Assembly (NCBI GenBank): GCA_949987565.1
Contig: OX465112.1
Span: 10,742,536 to 10,806,535, forward strand
Source: Luidia sarsii
Lineage: Eukaryota; Echinodermata; Asteroidea; Paxillosida; Luidiidae
Length of the DNA: 64,000 nt
Direction: 5' to 3'
Positions 1-9,447 of this stretch are shown one piece after another (positions within the stretch are counted from its first letter, which is position 1; each line of letters opens with the position of its first letter). Position numbers and translations under genes: made by a program. Under the pieces are notes generated by a model. The model made no database searches, was not told the origin of the DNA, and was given only the letters and a program-made list of their open reading frames with translations.

Positions 1-373
1 ACGGATCGGACTTTCGGTAGACCAGTTGAAGTCATTTTTGGCCCCCTCAAAAAAACTTGAGTTTTGGCCCAATTTTGGACATGTTCGACAGGTCCGCTCC
101 TGTCGGAATTTTCAGTTTTTGACCCAAAATCAATTTTTCCCAGATTTCTCTGAAAATGATTCCTCGGGTATCTGAGAACCCTCTGACACGGATCAGACTT
201 TCGGTAGACCAGTTGAAGTCATTTTTGGCCCCCTGAAAAAAACTTTATTTTTGGCCCAATTTTGGACATGTTCGACAGGTCCGCTCCTGTCGGAATTTTC
301 AGTTTTTGACCCAAAATCAGTTTTCCCAGATTTCTCTGAAAATGGCTCCTCAGGTATCTGAGAACCCTCTGAC
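1..373 (+). repeat. Two Block A monomers upstream of the first complete unit
   Basis: Monomers at 1-187 and 188-373. The first has 'ctcaaaaaaacttgag', 'caatttttccc' and 'attcctcggg'. The second starts 'acggatcagac' and has the rare 'aactttatttttgg' and 'atggctcctcagg' variants, shared with the monomer at 1096-1281. They are probably the tail of a preceding higher-order unit that lies outside the window. Confidence 0.8.
86..105. repeat. Hairpin-forming inverted repeat in each monomer (first copies described)
   Basis: Monomer positions 86-92 (CGACAGG) and 99-105 (CCTGTCG) are perfect inverted complements around a 6-base loop TCCGCT. The element is present in nearly every monomer and holds three of the six CpGs. 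Variants that weaken it are grouped by HOR position: 'cacccctcc' (Block A M3), 'ccagtcg' (Blocks B, E, F), 'cctgtttg' (Blocks C, D), 'cctgtcag' (many) and 'cgcctttcg' (19587, 25733). It could extrude as a hairpin in single-stranded DNA or RNA; this is inference. Confidence 0.75.
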
Positions 374-1281
374 ACGGATCGGACTTTTGGTAGACCAGTT
401 GAAGTCATTTTTAGCCCCCCCAAAAAAATTGAGTTTTGGCCCAATTTTGGACATGTTCGACAGGTCCGCTCCTGTCAGAATTTTCAGTTTTTGACCCAAA
501 ATCAGTTTTCCCAGATTTCTTGGAAAATGACTCCTCAGGTATCTGAGAACCCTCTGACACGGATCGGACTTTCGGGAGACCAGTTGAAGTAATTTTTGGC
601 CCCCTCAAAAAAATTTGAGTTTTGGCCCAATTTTGGACATGTTCGGAATTTTCACTTTTTGACCCAAAATCAGTTTTCCCAGATTTCTTGGAAAATGACT
701 CCTCAGGTATCTGAGAACCCTCTGACACGGATCGGACTTTCGGTAGACCAGTTGAAGTCATTTTTGGCCCCCTCAAAAAAACTTGAGTTTTGGCGCAAAT
801 TTGGACATGTTCGACACCCCTCCTGTCGGAATTTTCAGTTTTTGACCCAAAATCAGTTTTCCCAGATTTCTTGGAAAATGACTCCTCAGGTATCTGAGAA
901 CCCTCTGACACAGATCGGACTTTCGGTAGACCAGTTGAAGTCATTTTTGGCCCCCTCAAAAAAACTTGAGTTTTGGCGCAAATTTGGACATGTTCGACAG
1001 GTCCGCTCCTGTCGGAATTTTCAGTTTTTGACCCAAAATCAGTTTTCTCAGATTTCTCTGAAAATGACTCCTCGGGTATCTGAGAACCCTCTGACACGGA
1101 TCGGACTTTCGGTAGACCAGTTGAAGTAATTTTTGGCCCCCTGAAAAAAACTTTATTTTTGGCCCAATTTTGGACATGTTCGACAGGTCCGCTCCTGTCG
1201 GAATTTTCAGTTTTTGACCCAAAATCAGTTTTCCCAGATTTCTCTGAAAATGGCTCCTCAGGTATCTGAGAACCCTCTGAC
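374..1281 (+). repeat. Diverged 5-mer unit of Block A (908 bp)
   Basis: Monomers start at 374, 559, 727, 910 and 1096 (lengths 185, 168, 183, 186, 186). Their types are M1 (agccccccc), M2 (gggag plus cacttttt), M3 (gcgcaaa, short hairpin), M3b (acagatcgg, tctcag) and one gaagtaa monomer. Unlike the 5-mers from 4436 on, this unit keeps an intact M3b and lacks one of the two gaagtaa monomers. It therefore reached five monomers by a different loss or gain. It also carries the 168 bp monomer with an excised hairpin. Confidence 0.85.
559..726 (+). repeat. 168 bp monomer with an 18 bp deletion of the hairpin
   Basis: At bases 641-650 the sequence reads 'gttcggaatt', where other monomers have 'gttcg', eighteen further bases, then 'gaatt'. 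The lost bases are monomer positions 88-105, that is everything from the loop side of the first 'tcg' through the second 'tcg'. The two 'tcg' triplets flank the deletion as microhomology, and the lost segment is the inverted repeat found in nearly every other monomer. This fits slippage across a hairpin during replication; the mechanism is inference. Confidence 0.9.
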
Positions 1282-2394
1282 ATGGATCGGACTTTCGGTA
1301 GACCAGTTGAAGTCATTTTTAGCCCCCCCCAAAAAATTGAGTTTTGGCCCAATTTTGGACATGTTCGACAGGTCCGCTCCTGTCGGAATTTTCAGTTTTT
1401 GACCCAAAATCAGTTTTCCCAGATTTCTTGGAAAATGACTCCTCAGGTATCTGAGAACCCTCTGACACGGATCGGACTTTCGGGAGACCAGTTGAAGTAA
1501 TTTTTGGCCCCCTCAAAAAAATTTGAGTTTTGGCCCAATTTTGGACATGTTCGACAGGTCCGCTCCTGTCGGAATTTTCACTTTTTGACCCAAAATCAGT
1601 TTTCCCAGATTTCTTGGAAAATGACTCCTCAGGTATCTGAGAACCCTCTGACACGGATCGGACTTTCGGTAGACCAGTTGAAGTCATTTTTGGCCCCCTC
1701 AAAAAAACTTGAGTTTTGGCGCAATTTTGGACATGTTCGACACCCCTCCTGTCGGAATTTTCAGTTTTTGACCCAAAATCAGTTTTCCCAGATTTCTTGG
1801 AAAATGACTCCTCAGGTATCTGAGAACCCTCTGACACAGATCGGACTTTCGGTAGACCAGTTGAAGTCATTTTTGGCCCCCTCAAAAAAACTTGAGTTTT
1901 GGCGCAAATTTGGACATGTTCGACAGGTCCGCTCCTGTCGGAATTTTCAGTTTTTGACCCAAAATCAGTTTTCTCAGATTTCTTGGAAAATGACTCCTCA
2001 GGTATCTGAGAACCCTCTGACATGGATCGGACTTTCGGTAGACCAGTTGAAGTCATTTTTGGCCCCCTGAAAAAAAACTTGAGTTTTGGCCCAATTTTGG
2101 ACATGTTCGACAGGTCCGCTCCTGTCGGAATTTTCAGTTTTTGACCCAAAATCAGTTTTCCCAGATTTCTCTGAAAATGACTCCTCAGGTATCTCAGAAC
2201 CCTCTGACACGGATCGGACTTTCGGTAGACTAGTTGAAGTCATTTTTGGCCCCCTGAAAAAAACTTGAGTTTTGGCCCAATTTTGGACATGTTCGACAGG
2301 TCCGCTCCTGTCGGAATTTTCAGTTTTTGACCCAAAATCAGTTTTCCCAGATTTCTCTGAAAATGGCTCCTCAGGTATCTGAGAACCCTCTGAC
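1282..2394 (+). repeat. Diverged 6-mer unit of Block A (1113 bp)
   Basis: Monomers start at 1282, 1467, 1653, 1836, 2022 and 2209. The first four are M1, M2, M3 and M3b by their markers. The last two (2022 'atggatcgg' with eight A's; 2209 with 'gtagactagttg' and 'atggctcc') resemble monomers found far downstream in Blocks B-D more than the M4/M5 of the later units. This copy is therefore a mosaic, and it shows that Block A and the downstream blocks have exchanged sequence or share an older ancestor. Confidence 0.8.
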
Positions 2395-3321
2395 ACGGAT
2401 CGGACTTTCGGTAGACCAGTTGAAGTCATTTTTAGCCCCCCCAAAAAAATTGAGTTTTGGCCCAATTTTGGACATGTTCGACAGGTCCGCTCCTGTCGGA
2501 ATTTTCAGTTTTTGACCCAAAATCAGTTTTCCCAGATTTCTTGGAAAATGACTCCTCAGGTATCTGAGAACCCTCTGACACGGATCGGACTTTCGGGAGA
2601 CCAGTTGAAGTAATTTTTGGCCCCCTCAAAAAATTTTGAGTTTTGGCCCAATTTTGGACATGTTCGACAGGTCCGCTCCTGTCGGAATTTTCAGTTTTTG
2701 ACTCAAAATCAGTTTTCCCAGATTTCTTGGAAAATGACTCCTCAGGTATCTGAGAACCCTCTGACACGGATCGGACTTTCGGGAGACCAGTTGAAGTAAT
2801 TTTTGGCCCCCTCAAAAAAATTTGAGTTTTGGCCCAATTTTGGACATGTTCGACACCCCTCCTGTCGGAATTTTCAGTTTTTGACCCAAAATCAGTTTTC
2901 CCAGATTTCTTGGAAAATGACTCCTCAGGTATCTGAGAACCCTCTGACACAGATCGGACTTTCGGTAGACCAGTTGAAGTCATTTTTGGCCCCCTCAAAA
3001 AAACTTGAGTTTTGGCGCAAATTTGGACATGTTCGACAGGTCCGCTCCTGTCGGAATTTTCAGTTTTTGACCCAAAATCAGTTTTCTCAGATTTCTCTGA
3101 AAATGACTCCTCGGGTATCTGAGAACCCTCTGACACGGATCGGACTTTCGGTAGACCAGTTGAAGTAATTTTTGGCCCCCTGAAAAAAATTTGAGTTTTG
3201 GCCCAATTTTGGACATGTTCGACAGGTCCGCTCCTGTCGGAATTTTCATTTTTTGACCCAAAATCAATTTTTCCCAGATTTCTCTGAAAATGACTCCTCG
3301 GGTATCTGAGAACCCTCTGAC
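2395..3321 (+). repeat. Diverged 5-mer unit of Block A (927 bp)
   Basis: Monomers start at 2395, 2580, 2766, 2949 and 3135. The second (2580) has 'ctcaaaaaattttgag' and 'gactcaaaatc', seen nowhere else that I noticed. The third (2766) carries the short hairpin but has gggagacc and cccaatttt rather than gcgcaaa, so it looks like an M2/M3 hybrid. M3b at 2949 is intact. The unit sits directly before the homogenised HOR that starts at 3322. Confidence 0.8.
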
Positions 3322-5363
3322 ACGGATCAGACTTTCGGTAGACCAGTTGAAGTCATTTTTAGCCCCCCCCAAAAAAATTGAGTTTTGGCCCAATTTTGGA
3401 CATGTTCGACAGGTCTGCTCCTGTCGGAATTTTCAGTTTTTGACCCAAAATCAGTTTTCCCAGATTTCTTGGAAAATGACTCCTCAGGTATCTGAGAACC
3501 CTCTGACACGGATCGGACTTTCGGGAGACCAGTTGAAGTAATTTTTGGCCCCCTCAAAAAAATTTGAGTTTTGGCCCAATTTTGGACATGTTCGACAGGT
3601 CCGCTCCTGTCGGAATTTTCACTTTTTGACCCAAAATCAGTTTTCCCAGATTTCTTGGAAAATGACTCCTCAGGTATCTGAGAACCCTCTGACACGGATC
3701 GGACTTTCGGTAGACCAGTTGAAGTCATTTTTGGCCCCCTCAAAAAAACTTGAGTTTTGGCGCAAATTTGGACATGTTCGACACCCCTCCTGTCGGAATT
3801 TTCAGTTTTTGACCCAAAATCAGTTTTCCCAGATTTCTTGGAAAATGACTCCTCAGGTATCTGAGAACCCTCTGACACAGATCGGACTTTCGGTAGACCA
3901 GTTGAAGTCATTTTTGGCCCCCTCAAAAAAACTTGAGTTTTTGCGCAAATTTGGACATGTTCGACAGGTCCGCTCCTGTCGGAATTTTCAGTTTTTGACC
4001 CAAAATCAGTTTTCTCAGATTTCTCTGAAAATGACTCCTCGGGTATCTGAGAACCCTCTGACACGGATCGGACTTTCGGTAGACCAGTTGAAGTAATTTT
4101 TGGCCCCCTGAAAAAAATTTGAGTTTTGGCCCAATTTTGGACATGTTCGACAGGTCCGCTCCTGTCGGAATTTTCAGTTTTTGACCCAAAATCATTTTTT
4201 CCCAGATTTCTCTGAAAATGACTCCTCGGGTATCTGAGAACCCTCTGACACGGATCGGACTTTCGGTAGACCAGTTGAAGTAATTTTTGGCCCCCTGAAA
4301 AAAATTTGAGTTTTGGCCCAATTTTGGACATGTTCGACAGGTCCGCTCCTGTCGGAATTTTCAGTTTTTGACCCAAATCAATTTTTCCCAGATTTCTCTG
4401 AAAATGACTCCTCGGGTATCTGAGAACCCTCTGACACGGATCAGACTTCCGGTAGACCAGTTGAAGTCATTTTTGGCCCCCTCAAAAAAATTTGAGTTTT
4501 GGCCCAATTTTGGACATGTTCGACAGGTCCGCTCCTGTCGGAATTTTCAGTTTTTGACCCAAAATCAGTTTTCCCAGATTTCTTGGAAAATGACTCCTCA
4601 GGTATCTGAGAACCCTCTGACACGGATCGGACTTTCGGGAGACCAGTTGAAGTAATTTTTGGCCCCCTCAAAAAAATTTGAGTTTTGGCCCAATTTTGGA
4701 CATGTTCGACAGGTCCGCTCCTGTCGGAATTTTCACTTTTTGACCCAAAATCAGTTTTCCCAGATTTCTTGGAAAATGACTCCTCAGGTATCTGAGAACC
4801 CTCTGACACGGATCGGACTTTCGGTAGACCAGTTGAAGTCATTTTTGGCCCCCTCAAAAAAACTTGAGTTTTGGCGCAAATTTGGACATGTTCGACACCC
4901 CTCCTGTCGGAATTTTCAGTTTTTGACCCAAAATCAGTTTTCCCAGATTTCTTGGAAAATGACTCCTCAGGTATCTGAGAACCCTCTGACACAGATCGGA
5001 CTTTCGGTAGACCAGTTGAAGTAATTTTTGGCCCCCTGAAAAAAATTTGAGTTTTGGCCCAATTTTGGACATGTTCGACAGGTCCGCTCTTGTCGGAATT
5101 TTCAGTTTTTGACCCAAAATCATTTTTTCCCAGATTTCTCTGAAAATGACTCCTCGGGTATCTGAGAACCCTCTGACACGGATCGGACTTTCGGTAGACC
5201 AGTTGAAGTAATTTTTGGCCCCCTGAAAAAAATTTGAGTTTTGGCCCAATTTTGGACATGTTCGACAGGTCCGCTCCTGTCGGAATTTTCAGTTTTTGAC
5301 CCAAATCAATTTTTCCCAGATTTCTCTGAAAATGACTCCTCGGGTATCTGAGAACCCTCTGAC
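3322..5363 (+). repeat. 11-mer HOR copy 1 (6-mer 3322-4435 + 5-mer 4436-5363)
   Basis: 2042 bp made of a 1114 bp 6-mer and a 928 bp 5-mer. The 5-mer monomers start at 4436, 4622, 4808, 4991 and 5178 (186, 186, 183, 187, 186 bp). The first monomer at 3322 still has the older 'agcccccccc' and 'ggtctgctcc' forms, and copies 2-4 do not. Private changes are T to C near 4449 and C to T at 5090 (in the hairpin arm). The remainder matches copies 2 and 3 base for base as far as I could follow. Confidence 0.9.
4991..5177 (+). repeat. Chimeric M3b/M4 monomer inside the 5-mer (also at 7033-7219 and 9075-9261)
   Basis: This monomer opens with 'acagatcgg', the mark of M3b, but from position 33 on it has 'gaagtaatttttgg', 'ctgaaaaaaatttgag' and 'catttttt', the marks of M4. 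In 6-mers these two sets of marks sit on adjacent monomers (for example 5919 and 6105). The 5-mer is therefore the 6-mer minus one monomer length, with the exchange point between monomer positions 3 and 33. The same hybrid recurs every 2042 bp, so one event was then amplified. Confidence 0.88.
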
Positions 5364-7405
5364 ACGGATCAGACTTTCGGTAGACCAGTTGAAGTCATTT
5401 TTGGCCCCCTCAAAAAAATTTGAGTTTTGGCCCAATTTTGGACATGTTCGACAGGTCCGCTCCTGTCGGAATTTTCAGTTTTTGACCCAAAATCAGTTTT
5501 CCCAGATTTCTTGGAAAATGACTCCTCAGGTATCTGAGAACCCTCTGACACGGATCGGACTTTCGGGAGACCAGTTGAAGTAATTTTTGGCCCCCTCAAA
5601 AAAATTTGAGTTTTGGCCCAATTTTGGACATGTTCGACAGGTCCGCTCCTGTCGGAATTTTCACTTTTTGACCCAAAATCAGTTTTCCCAGATTTCTTGG
5701 AAAATGACTCCTCAGGTATCTGAGAACCCTCTGACACGGATCGGACTTTCGGTAGACCAGTTGAAGTCATTTTTGGCCCCCTCAAAAAAACTTGAGTTTT
5801 GGCGCAAATTTGGACATGTTCGACACCCCTCCTGTCGGAATTTTCAGTTTTTGACCCAAAATCAGTTTTCCCAGATTTCTTGGAAAATGACTCCTCAGGT
5901 ATCTGAGAACCCTCTGACACAGATCGGACTTTCGGTAGACCAGTTGAAGTCATTTTTGGCCCCCTCAAAAAAACTTGAGTTTTTGCGCAAATTTGGACAT
6001 GTTCGACAGGTCCGCTCCTGTCGGAATTTTCAGTTTTTGACCCAAAATCAGTTTTCTCAGATTTCTCTGAAAATGACTCCTCGGGTATCTGAGAACCCTC
6101 TGACACGGATCGGACTTTCGGTAGACCAGTTGAAGTAATTTTTGGCCCCCTGAAAAAAATTTGAGTTTTGGCCCAATTTTGGACATGTTCGACAGGTCCG
6201 CTCCTGTCGGAATTTTCAGTTTTTGACCCAAAATCATTTTTTCCCAGATTTCTCTGAAAATGACTCCTCGGGTATCTGAGAACCCTCTGACACGGATCGG
6301 ACTTTCGGTAGACCAGTTGAAGTAATTTTTGGCCCCCTGAAAAAAATTTGAGTTTTGGCCCAATTTTGGACATGTTCGACAGGTCCGCTCCTGTCGGAAT
6401 TTTCAGTTTTTGACCCAAATCATTTTTTCCCAGATTTCTCTGAAAATGACTCCTCGGGTATCTGAGAACCCTCTGACACGGATCAGACTTTCGGTAGACC
6501 AGTTGAAGTCATTTTTGGCCCCCTCAAAAAAATTTGAGTTTTGGCCCAATTTTGGACATGTTCGACAGGTCCGCTCCTGTCGGAATTTTCAGTTTTTGAC
6601 CCAAAATCAGTTTTCCCAGATTTCTTGGAAAATGACTCCTCAGGTATCTGAGAACCCTCTGACACGGATCGGACTTTCGGGAGACCAGTTGAAGTAATTT
6701 TTGGCCCCCTCAAAAAAATTTGAGTTTTGGCCCAATTTTGGACATGTTCGACAGGTCCGCTCCTGTCGGAATTTTCACTTTTTGACCCAAAATCAGTTTT
6801 CCCAGATTTCTTGGAAAATGACTCCTCAGGTATCTGAGAACCCTCTGACACGGATCGGACTTTCGGTAGACCAGTTGAAGTCATTTTTGGCCCCCTCAAA
6901 AAAACTTGAGTTTTGGCGCAAATTTGGACATGTTCGACACCCCTCCTGTCGGAATTTTCAGTTTTTGACCCAAAATCAGTTTTCCCAGATTTCTTGGAAA
7001 ATGACTCCTCAGGTATCTGAGAACCCTCTGACACAGATCGGACTTTCGGTAGACCAGTTGAAGTAATTTTTGGCCCCCTGAAAAAAATTTGAGTTTTGGC
7101 CCAATTTTGGACATGTTCGACAGGTCCGCTCCTGTCGGAATTTTCAGTTTTTGACCCAAAATCATTTTTTCCCAGATTTCTCTGAAAATGACTCCTCGGG
7201 TATCTGAGAACCCTCTGACACGGATCGGACTTTCGGTAGACCAGTTGAAGTAATTTTTGGCCCCCTGAAAAAAATTTGAGTTTTGGCCCAATTTTGGACA
7301 TGTTCGACAGGTCCGCTCCTGTCGGAATTTTCAGTTTTTGACCCAAATCAATTTTTCCCAGATTTCTCTGAAAATGACTCCTCGGGTATCTGAGAACCCT
7401 CTGAC
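5364..7405 (+). repeat. 11-mer HOR copy 2 (6-mer 5364-6477 + 5-mer 6478-7405)
   Basis: Exact 2042 bp period from copy 1. The 6-mer monomers start at 5364, 5550, 5736, 5919, 6105 and 6292. M3b (5919-6104: acagatcgg, ttttgcgcaaa, ttctcag) is followed by M4 (6105-6291: gaagtaa, ctga, 'catttttt'). A private A to T change lies near 6423 ('aaatcattttttcc' where other copies have 'aaatcaattttt'). Confidence 0.92.
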
Positions 7406-9447
7406 ACGGATCAGACTTTCGGTAGACCAGTTGAAGTCATTTTTGGCCCCCTCAAAAAAATTTGAGTTTTGGCCCAATTTTGGACATGTTCGACAGGTCC
7501 GCTCCTGTCGGAATTTTCAGTTTTTGACCCAAAATCAGTTTTCCCAGATTTCTTGGAAAATGACTCCTCAGGTATCTGAGAACCCTCTGACACGGATCGG
7601 ACTTTCGGGAGACCAGTTGAAGTAATTTTTGGCCCCCTCAAAAAAATTTGAGTTTTGGCCCAATTTTGGACATGTTCGACAGGTCCGCTCCTGTCGGAAT
7701 TTTCACTTTTTGACCCAAAATCAGTTTTCCCAGATTTCTTGGAAAATGACTCCTCAGGTATCTGAGAACCCTCTGACACGGATCGGACTTTCGGTAGACC
7801 AGTTGAAGTCATTTTTGGCCCCCTCAAAAAAACTTGAGTTTTGGCGCAAATTTGGACATGTTCGACACCCCTCCTGTCGGAATTTTCAGTTTTTGACCCA
7901 AAATCAGTTTTCCCAGATTTCTTGGAAAATGACTCCTCAGGTATCTGAGAACCCTCTGACACAGATCGGACTTTCGGTAGACCAGTTGAAGTCATTTTTG
8001 GCCCCCTCAAAAAAACTTGAGTTTTTGCGCAAATTTGGACATGTTCGACAGGTCCGCTCCTGTCGGAATTTTCAGTTTTTGACCCAAAATCAGTTTTCTC
8101 AGATTTCTCTGAAAATGACTCCTCGGGTATCTGAGAACCCTCTGACACGGATCGGACTTTCGGTAGACCAGTTGAAGTAATTTTTGGCCCCCTGAAAAAA
8201 ATTTGAGTTTTGGCCCAATTTTGGACATGTTCGACAGGTCCGCTCCTGTCGGAATTTTCAGTTTTTGACCCAAAATCATTTTTTCCCAGATTTCTCTGAA
8301 AATGACTCCTCGGGTATCTGAGAACCCTCTGACACGGATCGGACTTTCGGTAGACCAGTTGAAGTAATTTTTGGCCCCCTGAAAAAAATTTGAGTTTTGG
8401 CCCAATTTTGGACATGTTCGACAGGTCCGCTCCTGTCGGAATTTTCAGTTTTTGACCCAAATCAATTTTTCCCAGATTTCTCTGAAAATGACTCCTCGGG
8501 TATCTGAGAACCCTCTGACACGGATCAGACTTTCGGTAGACCAGTTGAAGTCATTTTTGGCCCCCTCAAAAAAATTTGAGTTTTGGCCCAATTTTGGACA
8601 TGTTCGACAGGTCAGCTCCTGTCGGAATTTTCAGTTTTTGACCCAAAATCAGTTTTCCCAGATTTCTTGGAAAATGACTCCTCAGGTATCTGAGAACCCT
8701 CTGACACGGATCGGACTTTCGGGAGACCAGTTGAAGTAATTTTTGGCCCCCTCAAAAAAATTTGAGTTTTGGCCCAATTTTGGACATGTTCGACAGGTCC
8801 GCTCCTGTCGGAATTTTCACTTTTTGACCCAAAATCAGTTTTCCCAGATTTCTTGGAAAATGACTCCTCAGGTATCTGAGAACCCTCTGACACGGATCGG
8901 ACTTTCGGTAGACCAGTTGAAGTCATTTTTGGCCCCCTCAAAAAAACTTGAGTTTTGGCGCAAATTTGGACATGTTCGACACCCCTCCTGTCGGAATTTT
9001 CAGTTTTTGACCCAAAATCAGTTTTCCCAGATTTCTTGGAAAATGACTCCTCAGGTATCTGAGAACCCTCTGACACAGATCGGACTTTCGGTAGACCAGT
9101 TGAAGTAATTTTTGGCCCCCTGAAAAAAATTTGAGTTTTGGCCCAATTTTGGACATGTTCGACAGGTCCGCTCCTGTCGGAATTTTCAGTTTTTGACCCA
9201 AAATCATTTTTTCCCAGATTTCTCTGAAAATGACTCCTCGGGTATCTGAGAACCCTCTGACACGGATCGGACTTTCGGTAGACCAGTTGAAGTAATTTTT
9301 GGCCCCCTGAAAAAAATTTGAGTTTTGGCCCAATTTTGGACATGTTCGACAGGTCCGCTCCTGTCGGAATTTTCAGTTTTTGACCCAAATCAATTTTTCC
9401 CAGATTTCTCTGAAAATGACTCCTCGGGTATCTGAGAACCCTCTGAC
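7406..9447 (+). repeat. 11-mer HOR copy 3 (6-mer 7406-8519 + 5-mer 8520-9447)
   Basis: Same monomer order and lengths as copy 2, displaced by 2042 bp. The only private change noticed is C to A at 8614 ('ggtcagctcc'), which removes the CpG in the hairpin loop of that monomer. Confidence 0.92.

Noticed and set aside
49..56. A7/A8 run as poly(A) tail of retroposed copies
   Set aside because: The run is internal to every monomer at a fixed position and followed by conserved sequence.
81..105. CENP-B box (nTTCGnnnnAnnCGGGn)
   Set aside because: 'GTTCGACAGGTCCGCTC' keeps TTCG but lacks the A and the CGGG core; 'TTTCGGTAGACCAGTTG' has TTCG and the A but no CGGG. Neither reaches the essential positions.
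193..494. Protein or rRNA-derived tandem repeat (for example coding minisatellite)
   Set aside because: Homopolymer-length changes of one base are frequent and shift all frames; no rRNA or tRNA landmark is recognisable.
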